DNA of 64,000 bases from Ichthyophis bannanicus (GCA_033557465.1 CM066032.1:60486955-60550954); one strand, 5' to 3'. Counted from the first letter of the stretch, positions 42,370-55,069 are shown. Made by a program: numbers and translations. The notes: generated by a model not told the origin, from the letters alone.

Positions 42370-43870
42370 GGACAGGGGAGCCCTTTCTTTCCATCTGGAG
42401 AGAGGGCGTCTTTCCGGTTTGGTTTCTGAAGCAAGTCATGGGCTGTGTCCAGGAGAGTGCAAGTCCCTATGTGAGAGGGAAAGGAGCCTGGTCCTGGGGT
42501 CAAAGGGGAAGAAAAACCCTCATTGGAAATAGGAGGAGGCCGAGCAGCATTCCGTGAGAGCTTGAAGAGTTTGAGACGTGGATGTCGAGGGGATTTGGGA
42601 TTTGTCTGTTGCAGAATGTGCAGAATAGCTGAAGACTTGAAATTAAGGACTTTGGTTTTGTCTCTATAACACTTTCTTTTTTTCCACCCTGTTGCTGATT
42701 TATGGCACCAATAGACGCCTTTGGTTCAGACTGAATACCAGGACTATGGACCATCTTTATGTGGCGTGCAAAAGCATGAGTGATCTCCAAGCTACTGCTA
42801 GTCCCACCCTCAAAACCGGTTGCCAGACGCTGCAGTCTCTGAACGTCAGCCTCTTGACCCCTTCAACGCGCAGTCCCCACTAAGCGAGGGCAAGGGTTAC
42901 ATATCTTTGGGGCGATGCTTCAGTTCTTGATCATAAACCATCCCGTTTATTACACACATTCATTTGCCCAACAGCTGCAGTGTTTGGGTTAGCCACATCT
43001 GATCCTAGGAGGTATGTGCTACTCTCTCTAATCTGTGCAGGCATCACCACGTACCAGAACCTGAGATTTGGCCCCATAAGCCTTCATTCACAGCCAACAG
43101 GAGATTTCCCCCCTTCCCAGCCCACTTAGCCCTCCCATTATAGTGACAGTACTGGACCGAAGGTCATACGCCAGGGCTCCTCTGCCTACATCTGTCATCA
43201 TGGGCCCTGAATCCAGCTATTTAAGCAACGACCATAACCCTCTCCACCACAGAGGCTCTGAATACAGTCTGGCAGTGTTTCTAGTCCCAGCTGACCAGAG
43301 AAGCAGAAGGCGTTAGTCAGAAATCAGTTCCATATCCCTCCACCTGGTAGTGCACAGAGCCACTGGCCCTTCCTAAATATCCTTCTTAATTTTCTGCCCT
43401 CCTTGCTGCAGATCTCAGTCCTGCTACCAGCTGCTGAATGATTCTCATCACAATTTGAAGTCACTGTCACCCTGGTGCTTTGAACAGCTGAAAAGTGGCT
43501 TCTGCAGTACAGCCATAATAAAATGAGAGTGTCATCCTAATTCCCCAAAAAATCCCTGCATGCTCTTTTTGAGGGGATTAGTACATAGGCAGGAAACATC
43601 TTTGAAAAGAAACAGGAAGGAGACCTAAGAGAAAGAACAACAGAAGAAAGCAGCAGGTGGAGAGCAGAGCAGGGTTACCACAGAAGAAAACTTCAGGGCA
43701 GCACTATCTGACAAAAATATGGAAGGTCATTTTCAGTCAGTTTACTGGGTCAATGCCCTTGACCACTAATCTCAAAGAAAGCAGATGTAATGCAGAGGTG
43801 CAAGAAAAGGAAGCCGTCTGGCCCCGGGCATCGCACTTCAGCAGGGTAAAGAAACAAAAAGGTCTCCCTC
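42370..43870. other. Intron, no recognisable feature
   Basis: Short open frames only; none has recognisable motifs. Confidence 0.45.
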
Positions 43871-43872
43871 AC

Positions 43873-44026
43873 CAAGCTGTGTCCATTGATAATTATCCCA
43901 TATGTGCTGTCCTCATTCAGGTCCTCCTCTGGTAAAATCTGGTGTTTTTTTGAGGGTATCTGAAACTGAACATTAATGGCGTTGTCATCTTCAAAGGAGC
44001 TGGGGTTCATAGTCATCCTTGCACTC
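43873..44026 (-). CDS. ATP8B: ATP8B exon F: variable P-domain loop
   Basis: A 154-bp exon with a TTTCAG acceptor and a gtgagg donor. It begins SARMTMNPSSFEDDNAINVQ and ends DSTYGIIINGHSL. The closing YGIIINGHSL is the conserved P4-ATPase block (ALVINGHSL in paralogs). The preceding stretch of about 38 residues is the region where ATP8B paralogs differ most and would be the best diagnostic segment for naming this gene. It ends in phase 0, joining AYALEEK of exon G. Confidence 0.9.
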
Positions 44027-44488
44027 CTGAAACAAGGAGCTGAGGTCAGAACCAATCAGAAAGCAGGAGTCACACAACGCCAAGGTGATGACAATCAATT
44101 AGAGAACAGCAGTTGTAAAATAGTGACATGGTTAGAATCAAAAGGGCAAAGGTCAATACAATGACGACACCTCACACAAGGATGGCACACAGAAGCTGGG
44201 TCCAGATTTCTAATCCACTTTACTGAAACAAAGCTTTAGACAAAACAACAGACTCCTAAAAACCCACCAAGGTCACCCTTTCCCAGCTCTACTTATTCTT
44301 TCACCTCTGTGGAGAGATTCAGTATATTTTGCTGAATGCGTCTCCCGCTTCCCCATGCCAGTGGATAAAGCAAGGGGTGCTGCTGTATTGATCTTCATCA
44401 AACTCAGCCCCCCCCCCCCCACTAAAATGTAGGTATTACAGTGATGCACATAAAACATGAACAAAAGATCTTGATCAGAGCTGCACTG

Positions 44489-44603
44489 CAGGAGAGGGTG
44501 CTTGATGTGGGCCCGGTTCCAGGAGAGAGAACCTGATGTGGGCCCGGTTCCAGGAGAGAGAGCCCGATGGGGGCCCGGTTCCAGGAGAGAGAGCTTTGGT
44601 CAG
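44489..44603. repeat. 31-bp tandem repeat, about 3.5 copies
   Basis: GCCCGGTTCCAGGAGAGAGA recurs at 44511, 44542 and 44573; variation is limited to a few bases. Confidence 0.9.
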
Positions 44604-44813
44604 TCCTGGTTTCTGAACTGTGGGATTTATAGCCCTTGTTTCTGTCCATTGAAATAGCTTTGCAGATCCCAGAATGCATCAGGATGGGGCTGTCAGAAAT
44701 CCAGGACTGGCCTAAAAATCTCCCTCCATGAACTGGGTCAGTGGGCAGCTCTGAGGTCGCTGCACAGGGAGGAGGATAAGCCCAGAAGTCCATGGAATCA
44801 GGTTCCTTCCTAC

Positions 44814-44919
44814 CTGAGCTCTTCCAGCACGTCTTCTGGCGTGCTGCCTTTGATAATGAAGACGTCTTTCATCTCGTCCTGCAGCATGTTGCACGCGTAG
44901 CCGATATTCTCTGCGGTCT
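44814..44919 (-). CDS. ATP8B: ATP8B exon E: after TGDKQ
   Basis: A 106-bp exon encoding ETAENIGYACNMLQDEMKDV followed by FIIKGSTPEDVLEELR. The acceptor could be read two bases downstream, but CCAG at 44920-44921 gives the Glu codon expected after TGDKQ, so I chose 44919 as first base. The donor is gtagga. Two bases of an Arg codon at the 3' end are completed by exon F. Confidence 0.9.
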
Positions 44920-45364
44920 CTGGCAAAAGAAAAATGAAGGAGCTTGGATGCAGCCCTCTAGCATGTCTTCACATCCCTGCCCCGAAGCCCAGGTCAGCCT
45001 GAGACCTCACACATCCTAAGAAACACAGATTCCACCCTCGGCTGCCTCTAGAGGGGATCTGCAAACGCTCTGGTAAAGCTACTAACAGAGCTGGCGCCTG
45101 GCATTGAGCTTCTGCTTCTTGGGCCAGCCAGGGCTGGAGATCCTTCAGATAGTGTTCACAGTCTCCCCCCCCTCCCCTGCCAGTCCCATGCTTGGGTGGA
45201 GGAGACCTAGTCTTCACCCAACAGCAATGTCTACTGAGGAAATCCTGGTTTGTGGCCCTGGCCAAGGGGACAGTCATTGAGCAGACTGGATATAGCTCAT
45301 TATCCTTACTGCCCTTCAGATTCTAGGAGGGGGGTGACATTCACTGCTGGTGGCTAGCACTACT

Positions 45365-45640
45365 AATGAAATCTAAACCCAGATATTCAATGCTGGGGTC
45401 ATATCTGGCCCTGGCAGTGAATACCCAGGTTAACCACATTTGCCGTTCACTAAACTGGGCAGCGGCAGTATTGAGCCGCTGCCTGGTTAGTGATATGCGG
45501 CAAAATGTAGGCCAGGGTTTCCTGGAACATTCTAGCACCCGAGATATTCAACGGTTAGTTCCGCTGAATATCCAGCTCAGCAGCATTTACAGAGTTTACA
45601 GGTCTGCAAACCGCACAAATGCCTTGGGATATCCCCCCTA
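45365..45640. repeat. Dispersed repeat with ATATTCA/GCGGCA words (unclassified)
   Basis: Phrases such as CCCAGATATTCAATGCTGGG, TGCCGTTCACTAAAC, GGTTAGTGATATGCGGCAAA and GATATTCAACGGTTAGTTCC recall the segment at 61290-61690, which has similar words. Probably a non-autonomous DNA element; no termini defined. Confidence 0.4.
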
Positions 45641-45689
45641 GGTGTCTATCAGTTGTGGGGGGGGAGGGGGGAGAGAAACTCCCATGAGG

Positions 45690-46545
45690 TTGAAGGTCAA
45701 CACAAAAGAGGAAGGCCAACAATGCGATGGATCAATTCAATAACAGCAGCTATGGGGGCCAATCTAAGGACAATGAGCTACCTGACTGAAGTCCAAACAC
45801 AGTTTAGGACAACTATCCAGAGGGTCTCCATGGCTGAAAACAAAGACGATCTAAAACAATTGCTTATCAAGATGAAGGAGAATATTCTTAAAATGGGCCT
45901 GCACCTTAGCGTGAAGAAGACAAAGATCCTAACTACTGGCAAAATCAATCATTTCATCCTTGACGGAGAGGAAATAGAAATAGACGACAACTTAAACCTG
46001 CTAGGATTAATCAATAATGACATGAAAAGCGATCAAGAAATTTGACAATGCATTGCTTTTGGCAAAATGGCTATAAAGGAGCCGGATAAGATTTTCAAGT
46101 GCAGAGATTTGACTTGTTCAGGCCATGGTAATTTCCATGACATCATAAGGATGTGAAAGATGGACAGTGAAAACGATAGACAGGAAGAAAATTAATGCCT
46201 TTGAATTATGGTGTTTGTGAAGAATACCGTGTATACCATGAACTGCCCAACGAACAAATCAATTGGTACTAGAGGAGATCAAACCTAAACTTTCCTTAGA
46301 ACCTCAAATGACAAGACTTCAATTTCATACTTTGGGAAGAAAAAGATCATCAGAGAAAGACATCATGCTTGGCAAGGTTGAAAGTCAACAATGAGATGGA
46401 TCAATACAATAACAAGAGTTATGGATCCCAGTCTATCAACAATTAGCTGCCTGACTGAAGACCAAACACAATTTAGGACAACCATCCACAGGGTCTCCAT
46501 GAGTCAGCACCAACTAGACAGCCCTTAATGACACAAAGCCCTTGG
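45690..46545 (+). mobile_element. RTE LINE 3' fragments, one copy fused to another
   Basis: The first piece (45690-45830) reads EGQHKRGRPTMRWINSITAA. It breaks directly into LLIKMKENILKMGLHLSVKK then TKILTTG and FILDGEEIEI (45838-46045). The degenerate C-terminal part follows, ending near 46540 with a degraded CAACTAGACAGCCCTTAATG 3' tip. Either nested copies or a rearranged one. Confidence 0.75.
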
Positions 46546-46724
46546 GTCACAATAGGGATAGATAAGGGTTAAACTCTCTGTTTCTCTTCCTGCAGGATGA
46601 AGATTATTGTCAGGAAGGAGAAGATTAAGGCCCCCCCTCCAATTACTTCCTACAACAGGTGACAATCTTCTAGCAGAGGGAGAGGAATTGGGTGTATAGG
46701 GAGAGGACTGGCCAGCAGAAAAAA

Positions 46725-47290
46725 AGGAGGTGATACTGCCTCTGTATAAGTCTTTGGTGCGACCTCATTTGGAGTATAGTGTGCAATTCTGGAGACCGCA
46801 CCTTCAGAAGGATATAAACAGGATGGAGTCAGTACAGACGGTGGCTACTAAAATGATTAGTGGGCTTCATTATGAAGCATATGAGGACAGACTTAAAGAT
46901 CTTAATATGTACACCTTAGAGGAAAGGCGGGATAGAGGTGATATGATTGAGATGTTTAAATACCTCCGTGGCATAAATGCACATGGGGAGAGCCTCTTTC
47001 GATGGAAACAAGCTCTGCTAAGAGGGGACATGGGATGAGGGTGAAAGGGGATAGATTCAGGAGTGATATGTGGAAATATTTCTTTACGGAAAGAGTGGTG
47101 GATCCGTGGAATAGTCTCCCAGTGGAGGTGGTAGAGATGAGGACAGTAACTGAATTCAAAAAAGCATGGGACCAACACAGAGGATCTCTAAAGGAAAAAA
47201 GGGGACTGTTGTAGTTGTTGATATGGAAGGACAGACTAGATAGGCCATGTGGTCTTTTTCTGCCGTCATGTTTCTATGTTTTCAGTATTC
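46725..47290 (+). mobile_element. CR1 3' end (second subfamily)
   Basis: ILPLYKSLVRPHLEYSVQFW, YTLEERRDRGDMIEMFKYLR, then after a frameshift RFRSDMWKYFFTERVVDPWN and SLPVEVVEMRTVTEFKKAWD. The 3' tip reads GGTCTTTTTCTGCCGTCATG then TTTCTATG, unlike the TTCTTATG end of the other subfamily. Confidence 0.85.
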
Positions 47291-47699
47291 CCTCCCCACC
47301 TCACATTTATTAGGGTGCCTGCTAGCACTTCCTCCCCCAGCCCCACTCTTATAGTGTCTGCAGAAATCTCTTTGAACAATCTCACTTGCCCAGCAGTGCA
47401 GTGGGCTGACCACAGGTGACAGGCACTGGAAATCTTCCCACAGAGACCACAGGATTAGACATTAACAGGTATGCGATGGCTAATCTAGAGCATGGAGTAC
47501 AGTATTAGGTCTAAAGTATAGTCAAGTAACATAAGACCAATCATAAGGCAAGCAAAAGCTATCAGCTGAAAACTCCATCAGCTGTTCCTGCCCAGTGCCG
47601 GGAGATATCTCTGCATTGTACGGGCTGGAGTCGGCTTTGGGAGAGCTAGACTGGCATCTCAGAAGTAAGGGATATCAGGCTCACTCAGGCTGGACTCAC

Positions 47700-47811
47700 C
47701 TTGTTTGTCCCCCGTCAGCACCCAGATTTTGATGTTTGCTTTGGCCAGCGTTTCAATAGTCTGGGGAACTCCATCTTGTAGCTTGTCCTCTATGGCTGTA
47801 GCACCAAGCAA
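47700..47811 (-). CDS. ATP8B: ATP8B exon D: P-domain TGDKQ motif
   Basis: A 112-bp exon encoding [20 protein letters not shown] and then [16 protein letters not shown]. The TGD motif of the phosphorylation domain takes part in Mg-ATP coordination in all P-type ATPases. The DKLQDGVP block is the usual sequence just before it. The acceptor is CTCTGAAG and the donor gtgagt. It ends one base into a Glu codon completed by exon E. Confidence 0.93.
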
Positions 47812-47819
47812 CTTCAGAG

Positions 47820-48430
47820 AGAGCAGAGGGAAGGGTAAACAGGGTTAGACAGGGTTGGGGCGCAGGGCCGGCTTAACCATTAAGCAGAACTAAGCAGCCA
47901 CCTAGAGCAGCAGCTTTTGGGGGTAAGCAAAGAGCAGTGTCAGTCAAAGAAAAACAAGAGATCCCGAGAGCCACATAAACCTATAGAGCCCTCAGCACGT
48001 CCTTTACCTGCAGAGAGAGCGACACGCACACACACACAAACAAAGCAGCGTTTCATATTCAAAAAGTACGATGTCAAATTATGCATTATTACAGGATGGT
48101 TGTGGGATGGGTGGTGTTCAGATGATCATAATTCATGAGTTTTAATGATCAAACTCTTGGGGTGTGACGTAAAGCTGAACTTTCACCTACGGAGCCCAAT
48201 ACCCTTGCACTGGTCCTGTTAGTGTGAGCAGGTAATGTTACATCAGCAGCTTGTTTTCAATCTAAGAATTGGGTTTTCAGCTCATACTGCATATCGGAGT
48301 GCTTCAGCAAACGTCTTTGAGAAATGTAGGCATTTTCTATACCCGAAAGACTTTGTAAAGATATACATTAGATAAATGCATCCAGGGCCAGAAGACACTG
48401 AACAACTTCCTGCTAAAATCTAAACTAGCG
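47820..48430. other. Intron, no recognisable feature
   Basis: Nothing supportable found apart from a short (CA)n near 48025. Confidence 0.4.
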
Positions 48431-48434
48431 ATTG

Positions 48435-48745
48435 GCTCCAAAATATCAAATCCTGAGTAGTCCTCAGATGGTTGAAAACCCTGGGTGTTCCTTATTTAGT
48501 GATGTGTCCATGTTTGTAAATCGCAGGTATCCTTTGAATAGTGGAGTACTGTATCTGCTTTTCGAAAGCATGAGTTTTGGATGGTATAATATTCATGCCA
48601 GTAAATCCTGGGCATAAACAGATGGTGATCCACATCTGTAATCCCAGGTATCCCCAGAGTATGTATGTCTATAAATTCTGGGTAGTCTCACACGGTGGTG
48701 TATCCATGTTTGTGTAAATACTGGCTATTCTTGAAGAATGAATAT
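48435..48745. repeat. Degenerate 60-70 bp tandem repeat
   Basis: Recurring phrases TGTGTCCATGTTTGTAAATC, CCTGGGTAGTC, GTAAATCCTGGGCAT. Four to five loose units. Confidence 0.45.
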
Positions 48746-48751
48746 TACTAA

Positions 48752-51700
48752 TCTTTATTTTATTTATTTGGCTGTGCTTTTATACTGCTTTTCCCCAGGT
48801 TAAAGCAGTGTACATTCAACAATAGGATACATCAAATACATAGAACATCAATTTATGTACAATAAAACTCACTTATATACATGTGGAGGCCAATTCAGAT
48901 CCCTGCACCCTCTGCCCGCAGTGCCAGGCCAAGACCTGTATGTGCCTGAGATAAACCCGATTCTGCCGCCACAGGGCCTGGACATACCCGAGATGGAACA
49001 AATGGGGACATACACATCTGGGCGCTCCCCGTATGTTGAGGAGATTGATGTATGTCCCCATGCCAGAACGCCACTGCTAGGGCGAGGGAGCAGTGGCGTT
49101 CTAGCAGCATGGCAATGAGCCATCTACATGGCGGCTCGGAATGCCATGGTCCACATCTGCCCCTGCAGACCACTCTCCAGGCAGTACCAGAGGTCACCAG
49201 GAGCACGGCATTGACAAATACACAGGGATCCAGGGGTGTGAGGTGCACACGATGAGAGGCACCCTGGTCCTATTCCGTCATTGGGGTGGAATAGCCGGGA
49301 CGTCCATGTTGGTGCCAAGGTACGTAAAGAGGCCTTTCCTGAATAGTCTCTGTATGTCCTGGCACTGGCCACTCCCTCGCTCCACCCCCTCCTGCCCCTG
49401 CTCCGCCCATGTACAGCACTCCCCGCACAAATGCTGTGTATGTGTGGAAAGTGCTGGCAGTGGAATCAGGGTTAGGAGCTAAGAGTGAGTTGGATGTCCA
49501 GTCCACACATCCAACCCTGCTATTCGCGGCACGGAATGCCTCCCTGAGTGTATTAGGTATATACTATACAAGTGAATGTGAGCTATTGGGATTACAAAGG
49601 ATCATGTGAGTGGAAAGGGACTGAGTGTGGCTATGTGATGGGGCCAAAGTGTTGAAGGAAGAGATGAGTTTTCAGCTGATTGCGGAAGGTAAGGAGTTCT
49701 GTGGTACTTCTCAGTTTGTTGGGGAGTGAGTTCCAGAGGGTTGATGCATAGAGTTTAAAAGATCTTTGCTGGATGCTTTTTGTTTTTGTGTGTGGGATAA
49801 CTAGGGCGTTCCTGGTGGTTTGTCTGCTGGCCCTGTTGGATTGAAAGGTGTGGAGTAGTGTTTGGAGATGGAAGGAGAAGTGTCCATTTAAGGCTTTATA
49901 AGTCATCAGGAGGGTCTTGTATTTGATACGACTGTTTAGTGGGAGCCAGTGGAGTTGCTTGAGGATGGGCGTAATGTGTTCATGTTTTGGGACTACTAGT
50001 AGAGTCCATGCTGCTGTATGTAAAGCTGTGTGTAGTGGTAAGATGGTTGATTGTGGAAGTCCTTGATATATGGAGTTGCAGTAATCGAAGTGTAGAAGAG
50101 TTATTGCTTGGAGTGCTGATCTGTAGTCAGAGGGACTTCAGAATGGGCGTAGACGTTGTAGAGTTCGGATTTTGCAGTAGATTGCTCTGACAGTGTTCTT
50201 CACCTGCTGCTTGAATGTGAGGTTCTGGTCACTGGTGATGCTGAGATATTTCACTTCTGGTTGGACCTTAATTTGAGTGTCATTTAGTATAATGGAGGTG
50301 GGTGGCGAGAATATATTGTCTTTGATGATGAATAATGTCTCTGTCTTTCGGTAGTTGATGGCAAGGTGATTCGAAGTGAGCCATTAGGAGACTTCGGTGA
50401 AGCAGTGTTGTATCTTTATGTAGCTGGGATGTTTGGTTTTGAAGGGTGTGTAGAGGATGATGTCATCTGCATAGAAGTGGTAGAAGAGGTTGTGAGACTT
50501 GATTAGTGTGCATAGAGATTGAAGGTATAAGTTGAATAATAGTGCAGAAAGTGTGGAGTCTTGTGGCATGACCTGGGTTTATTTGTAAAGGGTGGATGTC
50601 ACCTCACCCATTTTGACTTGTTGCTGATGGTTGGTTAAGTAGGACTGAAACCATTTTAGTACAGTGTCTTGAATTCTGGTGGATTGAAGGCGTGGGGGAG
50701 GATGGTATGGTTCATTGTGTCAAATGCTGCAGAGATGTTGAGGAAGACTAGGATGAAACCCTGTTGTGGGTTCTGGATACCTTGTATGAGTCTGTTGATG
50801 AGGAAGAGTAGAAGGGTTTCAACTCCAGGATGGGAGCGGAATCCATGTTGTTGGGGATCAAGAGATTGATATTTGTCAATGTGGTCTTGAAGCTGTTGGT
50901 GGATGAGGTTTTCTATAATTTTGGACATGAAGGGAAGGCTGGTGGTCGGTCTGTATGATGCTGGCTCCACTGGGTTGAGGTTTTTTTAGAATGAGACAGA
51001 TGGAGGAGGTCTTTAGGTTGTCGGGCATGTGACTTCAAGCTAGTGACATTTGGGTGGTCTTTGTGAGAATGGGGCTCGGCTCTGATTTGGCTGCCTTGAT
51101 CCATGTTACTGGGCATGGATCAAGGGGGGATGTCATGGTGTTGAGGGATGTGATGATGGATTTGATGTTATTGCTGCTGACGGAGTCGAAGGCTGACCAG
51201 GTAGTGGTGGTCAGGGGTTGAGTAAGGGGGAGGTTGCAGAGTCTGGATTGGGGTTGGAGTTGTTTGTAGTGATTAGCTAGCTGCTGGGGGCTGATGGAGG
51301 TGTTTGGAGTGGTCTTGGTGGGGGGTGGGCTTCATTAGTAGTTTTACTAGGTCAAACAATTCTCTTGGTCAGTTGAGGGACTGGTTGATTAGCTTGGTGT
51401 GATAACTCTGTTTGGCGCTGTCAGTTGCTGTCCGGTATTCATCTAGGAGGTTCATGTAGAGGTTGCGATCTGCAGTGTGTTTAGATTTCTGCCATTTCTG
51501 TTCAAGCTTTCATAGATGGGTTTTGATTTTCTGGAGTATGTACCAGGGGGTTTTGCGTCATTTGTTGTTTCTGAAGGATGAAGAGGTTGGTATTACTGAG
51601 GTGTTGTTCCATTTCATTATGAGGGTTTCCACATCGTTCATGTCTTCATTAAAGGAGGGGAGAATGTGGTTGAGGAATTCCTCTTTGTTGAATTGTTTGA

Positions 51701-52020
51701 ATCGTCTCCTCATTTGCTGTGGTGTTGGGTGATTTATTTGGGTAAAGAGAAGCTTATAAGGCTGTGATCAGACCATGGGACTGGGAGGATTTGAATGGAG
51801 TGGGGGGGGGGCTTGTGTGAATTGTGTGTTTGCTAAGAAAGGTCTGATCAAGAGTATTGTCTTTGTCATGTGTGGGAGATTGTATGATTTGGGAGAAGTT
51901 CAAGGCTGTCGTGGCTTCTAGGAAGGAGGTGTCGTGTTTGTGTTGGATAGAGAGGACATTGAAGTCACCTAGTAGAAGAATGTCTTTGTCTGTCTTGGCG
52001 GTCTTGAGTGTGTTCTGTAA
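48752..52020 (-). mobile_element. L2-type LINE, decayed, with nested insertion
   Basis: The same clade as the intact element at 11257. On the minus strand: endonuclease piece LLLGDFN (about 51960), RT pieces SYRPTTSLPFMSKIIENLIH, QQHGFRSHPGVETLLLFLIN, FLNISAAFDTMNH, YHFYADDIILYTPF, and C-terminal MTYKALNGHFSF with YASTLWNSLPNKLRSTTE. The 3' UTR is split by the element at 48886-49545 and resumes to a hairpin (48784-48791 with 48802-48809) and an (AAAT)-type tail at 48752-48775. Many stops. Confidence 0.82.
48886..49545. mobile_element. Non-coding insertion homologous to the one at 20143
   Basis: It splits the L2 3' UTR. Shared phrases include ...ACCCGATTCTGCCGCCA... (ATCCGATTCTGCACCCG in the other copy), GGGCCTGGACATACCC, and the right end GTTGGATGTCCA...CCAACCCTGCTATTC...GGAATGC (GTTGGACGTCCA...GACCCTGCCATTC...TGAATGC). 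It has an internal 14-bp perfect hairpin at 49065-49078 and 49089-49102. No coding capacity recognised. Confidence 0.55.
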
Positions 52021-52069
52021 ATTCCACTACATGTATGCAATGCCATATTCGTATTTGTAAATTACATAT

Positions 52070-52497
52070 ATTCTTAGATGGCAGAATGCCATCCCCTAAG
52101 AGCATCCACTGACTTGTCAACATTCAGGAAAGATCTTAAAACCCACCTTTTCATTGAATATTTTGGAAGCACTAACATGCCTAGAATACTGGCAACCTAA
52201 CCTAGTAGTTATCACTACTAATTTATCTATCTACACTTATACCCTCAGTTTGTTATACACGTGTTCAAATTTTCTTGTACATAGACTGTATATAGGTTAT
52301 ATATCTTGAATTATATTAACTGAACTTTACACATTTTTAATCTTCTTACTAACATACTTACTTTAGTGCCTATTATGTTCAATGTTACCCTCACCTAACG
52401 TTATAATGTAAATTGCTGTTGTAATGTAAACCGTCTTGATTTTTGAAAAAGCGGTACAGAAAACCTTTAAAAAAAGTAATAAAATAAAATAATAATA
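52070..52497 (+). mobile_element. L2-type C-terminal and 3' end fragment
   Basis: The coding end (TGGCAGAATGCCATCCCCTA...AAAACCCACCTTTTCATTGA) is the usual NxLPxxIR...LKTHLF end of L2. It then runs to ...AAACCGTCTTG...AAAGCGGTACAGAAAA and an A-rich tail. Confidence 0.65.
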
Positions 52498-52950
52498 CAG
52501 CTCAGCACTAGCCGCAGGTGCTCAATATTGGGTCCTATAGATCCAGAATTATATGTACAATGCCTCTGCATTGTTTTTTTTGGAAGGCAGTTAGATAAGT
52601 GCTTTAGAATACGAATCTCATAGGACATATCTCTATCTGTATATACACACATACATACAAATATCTAAACTACAGGACAATGGAGTCTGCTTAAGGCTTA
52701 TGAAAACTGATTAAGTGCCAGTACTCAGACACCCTTCTGCAGTTTGGTCTGTCTCCCAGGGGTTCATCACCGCTGCAGTATTTACTCTGTTGGTTCTCTA
52801 GTCCGAGGCTGCTGCCCTCACATGCTCTAGAGCCCACAGCTCAGCCACTGATGCGGTATCCTGGCTGCTTTCTAGAGTCCACAGCATGGTCGACACTGTG
52901 GTATTTACCCGTCACGCTCTCTAGATCCTGAATGGATTCCAGACACATAC

Positions 52951-53115
52951 CTGCAGATTCTTCTCAATCTCCTCATAGAGTTCACTTAAAAGTTCTTCCC
53001 GGTTCTCCAGCGACGTACTAGCTTCATGATGGCGCTTTTTCCAATTCTCAAAATAATCTGAATCCAAGTCTTTGTATGCCACAACCAGCGTACGCAATCC
53101 ATCTCCCGCAAATTC
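52951..53115 (-). CDS. ATP8B: ATP8B exon C: N-domain helix region
   Basis: A 165-bp phase 0-0 exon of 55 codons, with a TTGCAG acceptor and a gtatgt donor. It begins EFAGDGLRTLVVAYKDLD, a strongly conserved P4-ATPase block, and ends YEEIEKNLQ. The middle (FENWKKRHHEAS, SLENREELLSEL) is the variable amphipathic part of the N domain. Its divergence from the ATP8B1, 2 and 4 sequences I know is one reason I leave the paralog open. Confidence 0.92.
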
Positions 53116-53324
53116 CTGCAAGTCAGAGTCAGATGAGAACTGTGCACAGTGGTAGCTTCAATCTGCCCAGCTGCACTGATGCGGTTAAGAAGCTGGGACT
53201 CTCACTCTTCTACCCTACCCTCTTTCTGAATCCACAGTCACTATCCACGGAATAAAGAACCACTTTTACTGTACATACAGAAGACAAGACACTTATCATG
53301 CATGAACGCTGACCGATACAGGAT

Positions 53325-55065
53325 ACTACTACTACTTCTGAACATTTGTATAGCACTACTAGATGTACACAGCGCTGCACAGACACATGTAAAAGACGGT
53401 CCCTGCTCATCAGAGCTTACAATCTAGTCAAGGCAGACAACACAGTAGCTGTAGATATGGGATACATCTAGGGGGAATGATAAGGAAACACAAGATTAGG
53501 CGAGTCAAGATATGAAAGCAGCAGCGAAGAGGTAAGTTTTCAGCCTGGATTTGAAAAGGGTCAGAAAAGGTGCCTGATGTACACTCGGGTAGTTTGTTCC
53601 AGGTATAAGGAGCAGCAAGGTGAAAGGAGTGAAGTCTGGAGTTAGCAGTAGAAGAGAAGGGCACAGACAGGAGCGATTTGCCAGAAGAGTGGAGTTCCCG
53701 AGGGGGGTGTAAGGAGAGATAAGGAAGGAAAGGTAGTGAGGAGCCGCAGAGTGAATGCACTTATAGGTCAGCAGGAGAAGTTGGAACTGGATGCGGAAAT
53801 GGATAGGGAGCTAATGAAGTGACTTGAGAAGAGAGGTAATATGAGCATGATGAGGCTGGCAGAAGATTAGCTATGCAGCAGAGTGTTGAACAGATTGAAG
53901 GGGCGAGAGATGATTCAGAGGGTGACCAGCAAGGAGGAGGTTGCAATAGTCTAGAGGGGAGGTGATTAAAGAGTGGATAAGTGTCTTAGTAGTGTGTTCA
54001 GAAAGGAAGGGGCAAATTTTGTTGATGTTATTGAGAAAAAAATGGCAGGTTTTGGCTATCAGTTGGATGTGTGTGGAGAAGGAAAGAGAGGCGTTAAAGA
54101 CCACCCCAAGGTTGCAAGCTGAGGAAACAGGGAGGAGTGCAGGGTTATCGACAGAGACTGAGAAAATAAGAAGCTCAGTTTTGGCCATGTTCAATTTCAA
54201 GCAGTGGTGAGACATCCAAGCAGCAATGTCAGAAAGGCAGGCAGAGATCCGGGCCTGGAGTGCCAGAGAGATTTCAGATGTAGAGAGGTAGATCTGGGTG
54301 TCATCAGCATAAAGATGGTTCTGAAAGCCATGGGAAGAGATGAGTGCACCAAGGGACTGGTATAGAGAGAGAAAAGGAGTGGACCCAAGACAGATCCTTG
54401 GGGTACACCAACTGAGAGCGGGATAGCAGTAGTGGAGGATCCACCAGAACAGATATTGAAAGAGCGATGAGAGAGATAAGAAGAGAACCAGGATAGCACA
54501 GAGCCCTTAAAACCAAGCGAGGACAAGGTATCAAGGAGAAGGCTGTGGTCAACAGTGTCAAAAGCAGCAGAAAGTTCATGAAAGATGAAGACCGAGTAAA
54601 GGCCCTTGGGATTTGCAGGAACAGATCACTGGAGGCTTTGGCAAGAGCTGTTTCAGTAGAATGTAAAAGACGGAAGCCAGATTGTAAAGGATCCAGAAGG
54701 ACTTGAGAAGAGAGAAAATCAAAATAATGGCAGTGAACCACACGTTCAAGCAATTTAGAAATAAGGGGGAGGAGGGAGATGGGTTGATAGTTAGAAGGAC
54801 ACGCAGGGTTAAGTGAAGGTTTCTTGAGGAGAGGTGTGACCATAACATGCTTGAAGGCTGCAGGGAAAGTTGCAGTGGAGAGCGATAGGTTGAGAATATG
54901 AGAGATGGAAGGGACAACAGTGGAGGAGATGAGGCTTAGGAGACGGGTGGGGATAGGATCAGAGGAGCAGGTAGTGAGTTTAGAGGAGGAAAGAAGGTGT
55001 GTGGTCACAGAAAAGGAAGAAAGGGTAGCGGAGGTAGATGGGGGGGGGGGAGTTGGGAGTGAATA
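53325..55065 (-). mobile_element. L2 LINE remnant (RT)
   Basis: Minus frames: [92 protein letters not shown] and TSPLDYCNLLLAG. This is the vertebrate L2 pattern. The catalytic YADD is lost by frameshift near 54300. The 3' end (53325-53440) has GATTGTAAGCTCTGATGAGC...GCACTACT...AGTAGTAG, the tail type seen at 34960. Confidence 0.82.
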
Positions 55066-55069
55066 CTCT

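Noticed and set aside
44489..44603. CRISPR-like short direct repeats
   Set aside because: The 31-bp units are contiguous without unique spacers, in a vertebrate intron.
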